NCBI RefSeq assembly: GCF_036090055.1
Contig: NZ_CP107970.1
Coordinates: 1,676,501 to 1,740,500 of the forward strand
Reading direction: 5' to 3'
Origin: Nocardioides sp. NBC_00368
Lineage (GTDB): Bacteria > Actinomycetota > Actinomycetes > Propionibacteriales > Nocardioidaceae
DNA: 64,000 nt
Positions 8,106-16,198 of this stretch are shown piece after piece. The notes under the pieces were generated by a model. The model saw only the letters and a program-made list of their open reading frames with translations, was not told where the DNA came from and did no database searches. Numbering within the stretch: position 1 is the first letter of the stretch; each line of letters opens with the position of its first letter. The position numbers and the translations under genes were made by a program.

Positions 8106-8296
8106 GTGCCATCGAAGCGGACAAGACGGTGTGCGAGGGCATCGGCATGTGCGAGGCCCAGGCCGACACCTACTTCCAGATCGGCGACGACGGCCTCGTC
8201 GAGGTGCTCAGCGACGAGGTGCCCGACCCGGACCGTGCGTACGTCAAGGCCGCCGTCGACTCCTGCCCGGTCTCCGCCCTCCGCCTGAAGGAATGA
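8102..8296 (+). CDS. 3Fe-4S type ferredoxin
   Basis: A 64-residue ferredoxin with C-x5-C (VCEGIGMC) and a distant CPVSAL. This is the three-cysteine pattern of single-cluster ferredoxins that serve cytochrome P450s. The GTG start at 8102 overlaps the alkB stop as GTGA, and its own stop overlaps the reductase start as ATGA, so all three proteins are made together. A ferredoxin rather than a second rubredoxin between alkB and its reductase is unusual. It may feed the fused rubredoxin or a P450 elsewhere. Confidence 0.88.
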   Translation: MSAIEADKTVCEGIGMCEAQADTYFQIGDDGLVEVLSDEVPDPDRAYVKAAVDSCPVSALRLKE

Positions 8297-9504
8297 GCAT
8301 GTCCTCCGACCACGACCGTCATCTCCTGGTCGTCGGAGCCGGCCTGGCCGGTCTCCGTGCGGTCGAGGGCGCACGGCAAGCCGGCTGGACCGGACCGATC
8401 ACGATCGTCGGCGACGAGCCGCACCCGCCCTACGACCGGCCACCCCTGTCGAAGGCGGCGCTCTCCGGCGAGGAGCAGCCGGCCGTGCCGGTGCTGCGGT
8501 CGAGCGAGGTGATCGAGGAGCTGCGGGTCCAGCATCTCGCCGGGGTGCGGGTCCACGGCCTCGACGCCGAGCGCCGCACGGTGGCCACCAGCGCCGGGGA
8601 GCTCGGCTACGACGCGCTCGTCATCGCCACCGGCAGCACCGCGACGACGCTGCCCGGGCTGACCGGTCTCCCCGGTGTCCACGTGCTCCGCAGCTACGAC
8701 GACGCGCTCGAGGTACGCCACTCGCTGGCCCGCTCACGCCGGGTGATGATCGTCGGGGCCGGCTTCATCGGCTCCGAGATCGCCTCGGCGGCCCGCGCCC
8801 GCGGCATCGAGGTCACCGTCCTGGAGGCGAGCGGCCGGCCGCTGGAGCGGGCGGTCGGTCCGCGTGCCGCCGGGCAACTGATGGAGCTGCATGCCGAGGC
8901 CGGCGTCCGGCTGCTCACCAGGACCACCGTGTCCGGCGTACGCACCTCCGACCGTGGCCTCGACGCGGTCGAGCTGAGCACCGGTGAGACCTTGACCGCC
9001 GATGCCGTCGTCCTGGGCATCGGCGCCCGCCCGGCGACGGCGTGGCTTGCCGGCAGCAACGTCGCCCTGGACGTAGGCACCGCCGGCGTTCTCTGCGACC
9101 GCACGCTGGCGACGAGCGCTCCCGGGGTCTGGGCCGCGGGCGACGTGGCGTGCGTCGACGGCGAGCGCCACGAGCACTGGACCGCCGCCGGCGAGCAGGG
9201 CCGGGTGGCCGGCGCCAATGCCGCCGGGGCCGGTGAGGTGTTCTCCTCCGTCCCGTTCGCCTGGTCGACCTGGCACGGCCGCCGGATCCAGATCGTCGGG
9301 GAGACGACGGCGGCCGACGAGGAGGAGCGCGGGCCCGGCTTCATCGTCTATCGGCGCGACGGACACGAGGTGGGGGCCGTCGGCATCGACAGCCCCGGTC
9401 CCGTCGCCCGGCTCCGCCGCGCCCTCGCCGCGCAGCCGCCGGATCGACGCGCTCAGACGGCGGTGGCCGGAGGCGTGGTGTCGGCGCGCGAGTCGCGCGA
9501 GTAG
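8293..9504 (+). CDS. NAD(P)H-dependent ferredoxin/rubredoxin reductase, FAD protein
   Basis: A 403-residue FAD-dependent pyridine-nucleotide oxidoreductase. It has an FAD loop (VVGAGLAGLRA), the ATGS motif, an NAD(P) loop (IVGAGFIGSEIA), the second FAD motif WAAGDVA and a C-terminal reductase domain. It belongs to the rubredoxin/ferredoxin reductase group that feeds electrons to AlkB or P450 systems. The start overlaps the ferredoxin stop. Its last 52 bp overlap the convergent USP gene. Confidence 0.92.
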   Translation: MSMSSDHDRHLLVVGAGLAGLRAVEGARQAGWTGPITIVGDEPHPPYDRPPLSKAALSGEEQPAVPVLRSSEVIEELRVQHLAGVRVHGLDAERRTVATSAGELGYDALVIATGSTATTLPGLTGLPGVHVLRSYDDALEVRHSLARSRRVMIVGAGFIGSEIASAARARGIEVTVLEASGRPLERAVGPRAAGQLMELHAEAGVRLLTRTTVSGVRTSDRGLDAVELSTGETLTADAVVLGIGARPATAWLAGSNVALDVGTAGVLCDRTLATSAPGVWAAGDVACVDGERHEHWTAAGEQGRVAGANAAGAGEVFSSVPFAWSTWHGRRIQIVGETTAADEEERGPGFIVYRRDGHEVGAVGIDSPGPVARLRRALAAQPPDRRAQTAVAGGVVSARESRE

Positions 9505-10349
9505 GTGGACGGCACCACCGCGACCACGCTGTGCGCATGGTCCAGGAGATGTCCGGCCACCGCGCCGGGGCCGCCGGTCACGACCATGTGCATGGTCCGG
9601 GACTGCTCGGCGAGCACGTGGGCGAGACCTCCGGAGTGGATCCGCAGGCGCGGGTTCAGATCCGGGTAGCGCTCCCGGAGCCCTGCGACGCACTCCGAGA
9701 CCAGGGCCCGGTCGTCGTCCGTGCCGTCCGAGCCGCCTGCGTGGTAGCAGTACAGCACCGTGACCGGCAGGTTGCGCTGGGCGGCCTGGTCGAAGGCGAA
9801 CTCGAGGGCGGGGATCGAGCCACCGGTCCCGTCGATGCCGACGAGCACGCCTCGGCCCACACCTCCGCCGCCGGGGCGCAGCACGACCACCGGGCAGCGC
9901 GCGTCCTTGACGGTCGACCTGCTGACCGAGCCGAGGATCCGGCTGCGGATCGGACCTCTCCCCCGCGACCCGAGCACCAGCATCGACGCGCGGGCGGAGG
10001 CGGCGTCCAGCACGTGTGCCACGGACCCGGCCTCCATCTCAACGCTCACCTCCGGACGCCGGAAACCGACGAACCCGGGAGCCCTGGAGAGCTCGTCGAG
10101 GCGGCGGTTGGCGTAACGGCTGGCGCTCGCCAGCACCGTCGCGCCGTAGTCCTGCTCGGGCTCCGAGGGCGCACCCGCCCGGAACCCGGGCGGGGTGTCC
10201 AGGGTCGAGGCGGAGACGACGTGGAACAGGCACATGTCGCGCCCGTCCCGGAACGCCTGCTCGGCCGCCCAGGACACGCTCTCGGTCGCTTCCGGCCAGT
10301 TCTCGACGCCGACCAGGACGGCGCCCTCGGGGATCGCTGCGTATGTCAT
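9453..10349 (-). CDS. tandem universal stress protein (USP 1 of 9)
   Basis: A 298-residue protein of two USP domains. The first keeps the ATP-binding loop GSRGRGPIRSRILGS (G-2x-G-9x-GS) around residue 130. The second (from about residue 165, GVLVGIDGTGGSIPALEFAF) has lost the loop. ATG 10349 follows AAGGAG; the longer reading frame has no ribosome-binding site. It is the last gene of the leftward run beginning with the USP at 11793, and marks the left end of the dormancy island. The 3' end overlaps the alkane reductase gene. Confidence 0.9.
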   Translation of the reverse strand: MTYAAIPEGAVLVGVENWPEATESVSWAAEQAFRDGRDMCLFHVVSASTLDTPPGFRAGAPSEPEQDYGATVLASASRYANRRLDELSRAPGFVGFRRPEVSVEMEAGSVAHVLDAASARASMLVLGSRGRGPIRSRILGSVSRSTVKDARCPVVVLRPGGGGVGRGVLVGIDGTGGSIPALEFAFDQAAQRNLPVTVLYCYHAGGSDGTDDDRALVSECVAGLRERYPDLNPRLRIHSGGLAHVLAEQSRTMHMVVTGGPGAVAGHLLDHAHSVVAVVPSTYSRDSRADTTPPATAV

Positions 10350-10387
10350 CTCGACTCCTTCGGCTCGGCTCGACTGCCACGTGCTGC

Positions 10388-10804
10388 TCAGGTCGGCACC
10401 ACGCGCCGGCCGGTGATCTCGGTCGGCGTGATGCAGACGAACAAGGTCCTGTGGCCGTTGGCCCATGGCTCCGGGTCGAGGTCGTGCGCCTTGAGCCAGA
10501 CGCCGTCGACGAACTTCGCGGTACCGCGAGCCAGCACGCTCCAGCCCGAGGAGGTGTAGGTGTCGAACTCGTCGATCTGGTAGGACACCGGCCCGGTGCC
10601 GACATGGTTGGAGATCGCGGTGCGCGGGGCCGTGCGGAACACGATCCGGTCACCCGCCATGACGTGGTTGACCGGCAGGACCAGCGGCCCGTCCGGGTCA
10701 CCGAAGGCGACCCGGCCGACCTCATAGCGGTCCAGCAGGTCCAGGCACTCGGCGCGGTCCATATCGGTCAGGTGACCGGGGAACCATCGTGCTGCGAGGT
10801 ACAT
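10388..10804 (-). CDS. pyridoxamine 5'-phosphate oxidase-like flavin-binding protein
   Basis: A 138-residue split-barrel protein. ECLDLLDRYEVGRVAFGDPD and LPVNHVMAGDRIVFRT are typical of the PPOX/Pyridox_ox_2 family, whose members bind FMN, F420 or heme. Close relatives occur in DosR-type regulons of mycobacteria, where they are proposed to act in redox or nitroimidazole chemistry. ATG 10804 is preceded by AAGGAG; an ATG at 10819 is possible. It lies between two USP genes in the same direction and is probably co-transcribed with them. Confidence 0.85.
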   Translation of the reverse strand: MYLAARWFPGHLTDMDRAECLDLLDRYEVGRVAFGDPDGPLVLPVNHVMAGDRIVFRTAPRTAISNHVGTGPVSYQIDEFDTYTSSGWSVLARGTAKFVDGVWLKAHDLDPEPWANGHRTLFVCITPTEITGRRVVPT

Positions 10805-10818
10805 CGTCGTCTCCTTCA

Positions 10819-11793
10819 TCACCGTCGTCCGGCTCCGGCCGACCGGTTGTTCGCTGTGGTGGGGCCGTCCGTGGCCCCGGCGCCCCCCTCGAACGCCGGG
10901 GCCACGTGCGGGTCGATCTCGACCGGACAGGTGCTCTCACGGAGCACAGCCCGGGCGGTGCCGCCCAGGTGTCCGAAGCCGAGGAAGTCGCGGGCACGAC
11001 CCAGGATCAGGAGCTCGGCCCGGCGCGAGGCCTCCACCAGTGCGAAGGCCGTCTGGGCGTGCACCACCTCGACATGGGCGTCGACCGCTGCCGCCTCCGG
11101 GCCGCACTCGGCCCGAGCCGCCTCGAGGGCGACGCCGAGCTCCCGCTCGGCCCGCTCCGTCCACTGGTGCTCTTCGCTCCCGACGGTGAGGTAGTCCTGG
11201 TACGCCCCGAACGTGTGCCACGCGTGCAGGAGGCGCAGCCCGGCGCCGCGCGCGGCCGCCACCTCCAGCCCGCGGCGTACGAGGGCGATGGATGTGGCCG
11301 CGTCATGGACCCCCACGACGATCTCGTGCGGCGAGCCCTCCCGGGGCCAGGCCGCCGGGACGACGACCATGGGCACCGGCGAGTGGGCCGCGACCGGGCC
11401 GATGATCGAGGAGGTGATGATCCGGTCGAGCCGGGCACGTGGCTGGTCACCGAGCACGAGGAGACGTGCTTTGGCCGCCTCCTGGGCCAGCACCGCCGAC
11501 GGCTTCCCCAGCAGCAGGTACGTGCTCACGACCGCGCCGCTGTTCGCCACGGCCTCCTCCGCCTCGGCGAGGATCGCGCGGCCGAGCTTGCCCATCCTCG
11601 AGTCGGGGTCGGTGTGGGCCGGCGGCCAGGTCGGCAGCGGCGGCGCGTACGGGTCGACCACGTAGACCAGGTGCAACGCGGAGCTCGATCGGACCGCCTC
11701 CGCGGCGGCGTAGCGGGCGGCGGCGATCCCGGCCTCGGTGCCGTCGACTCCTGCCAGGACGATGTTCCTGGTTCCCTTGATTACTTCAGCCAT
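10819..11793 (-). CDS. tandem universal stress protein (USP 2 of 9)
   Basis: A 324-residue two-domain USP (VLAGVDGTEAGIAAARYAAAE and IVVGVHDAATSIALVRRGLE). Neither domain retains the ATP loop: the first reads GDQPRARLDRIITSS. The C-terminus ends in the VLRESTCPVE signature shared by five USPs of this island. ATG 11793 is chosen because the tandem-box promoter upstream places transcription start at about this codon, implying a leaderless message. An in-frame ATG at 11871 would run through the promoter and is rejected. It heads the run USP 2, PPOX-like protein, USP 1. Confidence 0.9.
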   Translation of the reverse strand: MAEVIKGTRNIVLAGVDGTEAGIAAARYAAAEAVRSSSALHLVYVVDPYAPPLPTWPPAHTDPDSRMGKLGRAILAEAEEAVANSGAVVSTYLLLGKPSAVLAQEAAKARLLVLGDQPRARLDRIITSSIIGPVAAHSPVPMVVVPAAWPREGSPHEIVVGVHDAATSIALVRRGLEVAAARGAGLRLLHAWHTFGAYQDYLTVGSEEHQWTERAERELGVALEAARAECGPEAAAVDAHVEVVHAQTAFALVEASRRAELLILGRARDFLGFGHLGGTARAVLRESTCPVEIDPHVAPAFEGGAGATDGPTTANNRSAGAGRR

Positions 11794-11799
11794 GGCTCC

Positions 11800-11864
11800 A
11801 GCGTCGCTCTGCAGGGCCCTCCCGCGACAGGGACCGTCGGCCCCGGCCAAAGGCCTTTGGTCGC
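11800..11864 (-). promoter_or_regulatory. tandem Dos-type boxes and -10 element, promoter of USP 2
   Basis: Two boxes 21 bp apart centre to centre: GGGAC-CGTC-GGCCC at 11830-11843 (9 of 10 positions of GGGAC-N4-GTCCC) and the distal AGGCC-TTTG-GTCGC at 11851-11864. A -10-like GACGCT (11805 to 11800) is centred exactly 55 bp from the distal box. Transcription should start at about 11793, the ATG itself. Confidence 0.65.
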
Positions 11865-11867
11865 TCA

Positions 11868-14237
11868 TCACGACTCCTCCTCGGCCGCGAGGACCGTCTG
11901 CGTCACGGCGACCACCGAGTCCGGGGTGACGCTGATCGAGTCGATCCCGAGTCCGACCAGGACACGGACGACCTCCGGATGGTCGGAGGGCGCCTGGCCG
12001 CAGATGCCGGAGTGGATGCCGTTGCGCCGGCAGCCCTCGACGGCGAGGGCGATCATCCGTTGCACCGCCGGGTCGCGCTCGTCGTAGTCGAAGGCGACCA
12101 GCTCGCTGTCGCGGTCGACGCCGAGGGTGAGCTGGGTCAGGTCGTTGCTTCCGATGGAGAACCCGTCGAACCGCTCGGCGAACTCGTCGACCAGGATGAC
12201 GTTCGCGGGGATCTCACACATCGCAAAGACCTTCAGGCCGTGCTCGCCGCGCCGCAGACCGAGCTCGGCCATCCGCGCCAGCACGCGATCGGCCTCGTCG
12301 AGGCGGCGCACGAACGGCACCATCACGACGACGTTGTCCAGACCCATCTCCTCCCGGACCCGGCGCAGCGCGGCGCACTCGAGGGCGAATCCCTCGGTGT
12401 AGGCCGGGTGCGCGTAGCGGGCGGCACCGCGGAAGCCGAGCATGGGGTTGGCCTCGCCGGGCTCGAAGGCCGATCCGCCGAGGAGGGTGGCGTACTCGTT
12501 GGTCTTGAAGTCGGAGAGCCGCACGACGACGGGCTTGGGGTGAAAGGCGGCGGCGATGGTGCCGATGCCCTCGGCCAGCCGCTCGACGACGTACGCCGCA
12601 CCGTCCTCGCCGACGAGGCGCTCGACCTCCGCGCGCTGCCCGGCATCGGTGATGCGCTCGGGATGGAGAGCGGCGAGCGGGTGAACCCGCACGTGCTCGG
12701 CGAGAATGAACTCCATCCGGGCCAGGCCGACCCCGTCGTTGGGCAGGAAGGACGACTCGAACGCGATCCCGGGGTTGCCGAGGTTGAGCATGACGTGCGT
12801 CCGTGGACGCGTCGTCAGCGTGGTGGCGACGTCGTTCGCGTGGAAGTCGGCGAGCCCGCGATAGACGTGGCCCTCGTCGCCCTCGGCGCAGGAGACGGTG
12901 ACCTCCTCGCCCTCGGTGATCGTGCTGGTCGCGTCGCCGGTGCCGACCACGGCCGGGATGCCCAGCTCGCGGGCGACGATGGCGGCGTGACAGGTGCGGC
13001 CGCCGTGCTCGGTGACGACCGCGGAGGCGATCTTCATCAGGGGCTCCCAGTCGGGACTGGTGCTGGGCGCGACCAGCACGTCGCCGGGGGCGAAGCCGCC
13101 GTCGTCCTCGATCCCGCGGACGATCCGGGCGCGGCCCGCCGCGACCCTCGCACCGACGGCACGGCCGGTCGTGATCAGGTCGCCGTGCGCCTCGACCACG
13201 TACCGGGTCGTCGCGGTCGGCCGTCGCCGGGCAGCGACCGTCTCGGGGCGTGCCTGGACGACGTACAGCAGACCGTCGGTGCCGTCCTTGGCCCACTCGA
13301 TGTCCATGGGCTTGCCGTAGTGGCGCTCGATGGTCATCGCCGCGCCGGCCAGCTCGAGCACCTCCTCGTCGGTGAGGCAGTAGCGGCCGCGGTCCTCCGG
13401 CGGTGTGGGCTCGTTCTGCACCGGCCCCACCAGCGCCGTCTCCCCCAGCACCATCCGCACCGCCTTGCTCCCCAGGCGGCGGCTCAGCACGGCACGGTGG
13501 CCGGCTGCGTACGTCGGTTTGTGCACGTAGAACTCGTCGGGCTCGACCAGCCCCTGGACGACGTTCTCCCCGAGGCCGTAGGAGCCGGTCACGAAGACGA
13601 CGTCCCGGAAGCCCGACTCGGTGTCGAGCGTGAACGAGACCCCGGAGCAGGCGATGTCGGAGCGCACCATCTTCATCACTCCGACCGACAGCGCCACCGA
13701 GAGCTGGTCGTAACCGTGCCGGGCGCGGTAGTCGACCGCCCGGTCGGTGAAGATCGAGGCGAAGCAGCGGTGCACGGCGTCGAGCAGCGCCTCCTCGCCC
13801 TGGATGTGGAGGAACGACTCGTGCTGACCGGCGAAGCTCGCGTCCGGCAGGTCCTCGGCCGTGGCGGAGGACCGGACCGCGAGCGTGACGTCACTGCCGT
13901 ACTCCTCCCGAAGGGCCTGGTAGCCCGCCCGGATCTCGTCGGCCAGGTCCAGGGGCAGCTCCGTGGAGAGCAGCAGACTGCGTGCCCGGGCGGCCCGCTC
14001 GGCGAGGTTCTCGCGGTCGTCGACATCGAGGTCGGCGAAGACCGTCGCGAGAGCCGAGTCGGTGCCCGAGGCACGCAGGAAGTGGCGATAGCCGTCGGCC
14101 GTGACGGCGAACCCGTCGGGCACGCGGATGTCGCGGTCGTGAAGGCGGCGATACATCTCACCGAGAGAGGCGTTCTTGCCGCCGACCAGGGGGACATCGG
14201 CGATGCCGACCTCCCCGAACGTACGTGTGTAGCTCAT
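11868..14237 (-). CDS. ppsA: phosphoenolpyruvate synthase
   Basis: A 789-residue PEP synthase (pyruvate, water dikinase). It has an N-terminal pyruvate-phosphate-dikinase ATP-binding domain (VGGKNASLGEM, VRSSATAEDLPDASFAGQ), the phospho-histidine swivel domain (GGRTCHAAI, H417) and a C-terminal TIM-barrel with GSNDLTQLTLG and the catalytic-cysteine segment GICGQAPSD. It turns pyruvate plus ATP into PEP, AMP and phosphate. The length and the lack of a PPDK-specific insertion favour synthase over dikinase. It follows the DoxX-like gene by 51 bp and probably shares its Dos-box promoter. Related enzymes lie in the Streptomyces oxygen-stress cluster. Confidence 0.93.
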   Translation of the reverse strand: MSYTRTFGEVGIADVPLVGGKNASLGEMYRRLHDRDIRVPDGFAVTADGYRHFLRASGTDSALATVFADLDVDDRENLAERAARARSLLLSTELPLDLADEIRAGYQALREEYGSDVTLAVRSSATAEDLPDASFAGQHESFLHIQGEEALLDAVHRCFASIFTDRAVDYRARHGYDQLSVALSVGVMKMVRSDIACSGVSFTLDTESGFRDVVFVTGSYGLGENVVQGLVEPDEFYVHKPTYAAGHRAVLSRRLGSKAVRMVLGETALVGPVQNEPTPPEDRGRYCLTDEEVLELAGAAMTIERHYGKPMDIEWAKDGTDGLLYVVQARPETVAARRRPTATTRYVVEAHGDLITTGRAVGARVAAGRARIVRGIEDDGGFAPGDVLVAPSTSPDWEPLMKIASAVVTEHGGRTCHAAIVARELGIPAVVGTGDATSTITEGEEVTVSCAEGDEGHVYRGLADFHANDVATTLTTRPRTHVMLNLGNPGIAFESSFLPNDGVGLARMEFILAEHVRVHPLAALHPERITDAGQRAEVERLVGEDGAAYVVERLAEGIGTIAAAFHPKPVVVRLSDFKTNEYATLLGGSAFEPGEANPMLGFRGAARYAHPAYTEGFALECAALRRVREEMGLDNVVVMVPFVRRLDEADRVLARMAELGLRRGEHGLKVFAMCEIPANVILVDEFAERFDGFSIGSNDLTQLTLGVDRDSELVAFDYDERDPAVQRMIALAVEGCRRNGIHSGICGQAPSDHPEVVRVLVGLGIDSISVTPDSVVAVTQTVLAAEEES

Positions 14238-14288
14238 GTTCAGACCTTCACTGTCCGGGGTTGGATACGGCTCACGGCTCGGCGCGGG

Positions 14289-14876
14289 TCACCGCAGCCA
14301 CGGGTGGTGCATGACGACCGGCCTGCGGGCCCACTGCTTGCCGAAGCCCCAGGTGTCACCGGCGTACGTCATCGCCAGGACGCCCACGGTGAGCGCACCG
14401 AGCAGGTGCTCGTCGATGATCGGGTTGTTCTCGAGCGGGAAGCTGGCGAACCACATCAGCGCGTACATCGCCGCGCCGGCGATGGCGCCGACCCGCATCC
14501 CGACGCCGAACGTGAGCGTGAGCCCCACTCCCAGCAGGCCGAGCATGAACAGCCCGTCGACCCACCACTGACCGGCCATGTCGTTCCACATGCCCTGCAG
14601 CCAGTTGTTCTCGGGCACGTTGGACAGGTAGCCCTCGGTGGGGCTGCCGCCGTTGATCCAGGCGGCGTCCTCGGCGAAGAAGTCGATGCCGGTACGGGTG
14701 CCGGCCTCGTTGGTGATGGCACCGGTGTGGAAGCCCAGTGCGAGCAGCTTGTCGAAGAAGGCCCACAGGAACGTGAGCCCGAAGGCGATCCGCAGCGTCG
14801 CGAGCAGCCGCGCAGCGGGCAACGGGAAGTGCCCGGGCAGCGTCGTCGTGGAGCCGGGTGTCGAGATTGAGGTCAT
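14289..14876 (-). CDS. DoxX-like membrane protein
   Basis: A 195-residue membrane protein with about four spans (LLATLRIAFGLTFLWAFFDK, LFMLGLLGVGLTLTFGVGM, GAIAGAAMYALMWFASFPL and a final LLGALTVGVLAMTY). A periplasmic loop lies between the first two. It resembles DoxX/DoxD thiosulfate-quinone or terminal-oxidase accessory proteins. ATG 14876 follows GGAGGG. It is first gene of an operon with ppsA, under a tandem-box promoter. A role in membrane redox balance under low oxygen is inferred. Confidence 0.8.
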   Translation of the reverse strand: MTSISTPGSTTTLPGHFPLPAARLLATLRIAFGLTFLWAFFDKLLALGFHTGAITNEAGTRTGIDFFAEDAAWINGGSPTEGYLSNVPENNWLQGMWNDMAGQWWVDGLFMLGLLGVGLTLTFGVGMRVGAIAGAAMYALMWFASFPLENNPIIDEHLLGALTVGVLAMTYAGDTWGFGKQWARRPVVMHHPWLR

Positions 14877-14922
14877 GATCCCTCCATCGGTCGCGCCGGC
14901 CCGTCTTGGCCGGACACCTTCA

Positions 14923-14987
14923 GCCAACCGCCGCCGCCCCCGTCGCAGCGAGGGAACGGGGTCCGCGCGCGGCAGGCCCTTCGTCCC
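14923..14987 (-). promoter_or_regulatory. tandem Dos-type boxes, promoter of doxX-like/ppsA operon
   Basis: Read on the minus strand, box 1 is GGGAC-GAAG-GGCCT (14987 to 14974) and box 2 is CGGAC-CCCG-TTCCC (14965 to 14952), centred 22 bp downstream. The -10-like segment GGTTGGCTG has GTTGGC at 14928 to 14923, centred 55 bp from box 1. The operon start codon is 47 bp further on. Confidence 0.7.
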
Positions 14988-15014
14988 CGGGGCGACGGGA
15001 CGGTCGACCGTGCG

Positions 15015-15959
15015 TCACGAGCCGGCCATCTCCGCCGGCCGCGACGCCGAGGCCTCGTCCGTCTCGACGATGTCGAGCACCGGAGGCAGCACCTCGACGG
15101 GACAGCGGCTCTCCCGCAGCAGCGCCCGGCCGGTGCTCCCCAGGCGACCGGCAGGGAACGCGTGCCGACGTCGGCCGATGACCAGCAGGTCGGACTCGGC
15201 CGCGGCGGCGGCGATCACCTGCGCCGGCTGACCCCGGCGCACCTCGACACGAGTCTCGACCAGCACCTCTGGTGCTGACCGGTGGTTTCGGGCCCGGTCG
15301 AGCGTCTGCTCGAGCTCCTTGCGGAGCGCGGCATCCCACTCGGTCAGCTCGCGCGGCGAGATGGACAAGCCGTCGTACGGGGTGGGCACCTGCCACACGT
15401 GCAGGATGACCAGCTCGGCACCGCGGTCGGCGGCTTCGCTCATCGCCCGCGCGACCAGCCCGGCGGCGTCGTCGCAGTCCTTGACCGCGACGACGACACG
15501 GTCGGCGCCCGCGCCCGAGGGCCACACCTCCGGGACGACGGTGACCGCGACGGGTGCGTGCCCGGCGACCCGGTTGACCACCGAGCCGGTGAAGATCCGC
15601 TCGACGACGGAGCGGTGCTGGCCGCCGAGCACGACGAGCCGCGTCGCCGCCGCCATCTGGACGAGTCCGTCGGCGGCGTCACCGCGCACCAGCGTCGAGG
15701 TGACGCGGTCGGCCGGCACCAGGGTCATCGCCTCCTTCGCCGCCCTCTCCAGCAGTCCTGCCCCGATCTCACGGTCGTGGCTGATAGCTGTCTGCCCGAC
15801 GTACGGGTCGATGACCCCGGGGACGGTCGGAGGCGGCACCAGGTGGACCAGCCACAGCTCGTCCCCCCTGCGCTCGGCCTCGGCAGCCGCATATCTGAGC
15901 GCCGCCCGACCACCTTCCCCGCCGTCGATGCCGACCAGGATCCGTGCTGTCTCGGACAT
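15015..15959 (-). CDS. tandem universal stress protein (USP 3 of 9)
   Basis: A 314-residue two-domain USP starting MSETARILVGIDGGEGGRAA, the opening shared with USP 6 and USP 8. Both ATP loops are altered: domain 1 reads GGQHRSVVERIFTGS. Domain 2 carries GRRRHAFPAGRLGSTG, then ALLRESRCPVEVLPP. This is the nucleotide-loop-poor class of the island. ATG 15959 has GGAGGGTGG upstream. It is a single-gene unit with its own tandem-box promoter. Confidence 0.92.
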   Translation of the reverse strand: MSETARILVGIDGGEGGRAALRYAAAEAERRGDELWLVHLVPPPTVPGVIDPYVGQTAISHDREIGAGLLERAAKEAMTLVPADRVTSTLVRGDAADGLVQMAAATRLVVLGGQHRSVVERIFTGSVVNRVAGHAPVAVTVVPEVWPSGAGADRVVVAVKDCDDAAGLVARAMSEAADRGAELVILHVWQVPTPYDGLSISPRELTEWDAALRKELEQTLDRARNHRSAPEVLVETRVEVRRGQPAQVIAAAAAESDLLVIGRRRHAFPAGRLGSTGRALLRESRCPVEVLPPVLDIVETDEASASRPAEMAGS

Positions 15960-16004
15960 GTCCACCCTCCTTCGGCACGGGCACCTCCGGCCCGGCCCGC
16001 TCCG

Positions 16005-16069
16005 ACTCTCACGGGAACCGCGATGCCGAGGACAGGGGCATCGGTGCCGACCTCCGGGACCTTGGTCCA
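16005..16069 (-). promoter_or_regulatory. tandem Dos-type boxes, promoter of USP 3
   Basis: Box 1 at 16056-16069 is GGGAC-CTTG-GTCCA, one of the best in the window. Box 2 on the minus strand is GGCAC-CGAT-GCCCC (16048 to 16035), centred 21 bp downstream. GAGAGT (16010 to 16005) is centred 55 bp from box 1. The ATG is 98 bp from the edge of the GGACC core. Confidence 0.75.
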
Positions 16070-16198
16070 CGGCGCAGGCGATCATCCGGCCTCCTGCCGA
16101 CAGGCCCAGGGCCGGCGCGCTCGATCGAGGAACCGCCTGGTGGGGGCTGATGCGTAATCCTCCCCCACCAGGCGTCTTCCCCGGCTCCGGCCAACCCC

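Noticed and set aside
11847..11860. Perfect palindrome CCAAAGGCCTTTGG as a separate operator
   Set aside because: It is better explained as parts of two Dos-type boxes at 11830-11843 and 11851-11864, which have the standard 21-bp spacing and a -10 element at 55 bp.
11979..14870. 963-codon open frame on the plus strand
   Set aside because: It lies opposite ppsA and the DoxX-like gene. Its translation is charged, low-complexity sequence typical of antisense frames in GC-rich DNA, while the minus-strand proteins carry clear catalytic motifs.
14921..14936. 16-bp stretch repeated at 42471-42486 as a mobile or dispersed repeat
   Set aside because: Both copies sit at the same position relative to Dos-type boxes, so they are conserved promoter elements rather than a repeat element.
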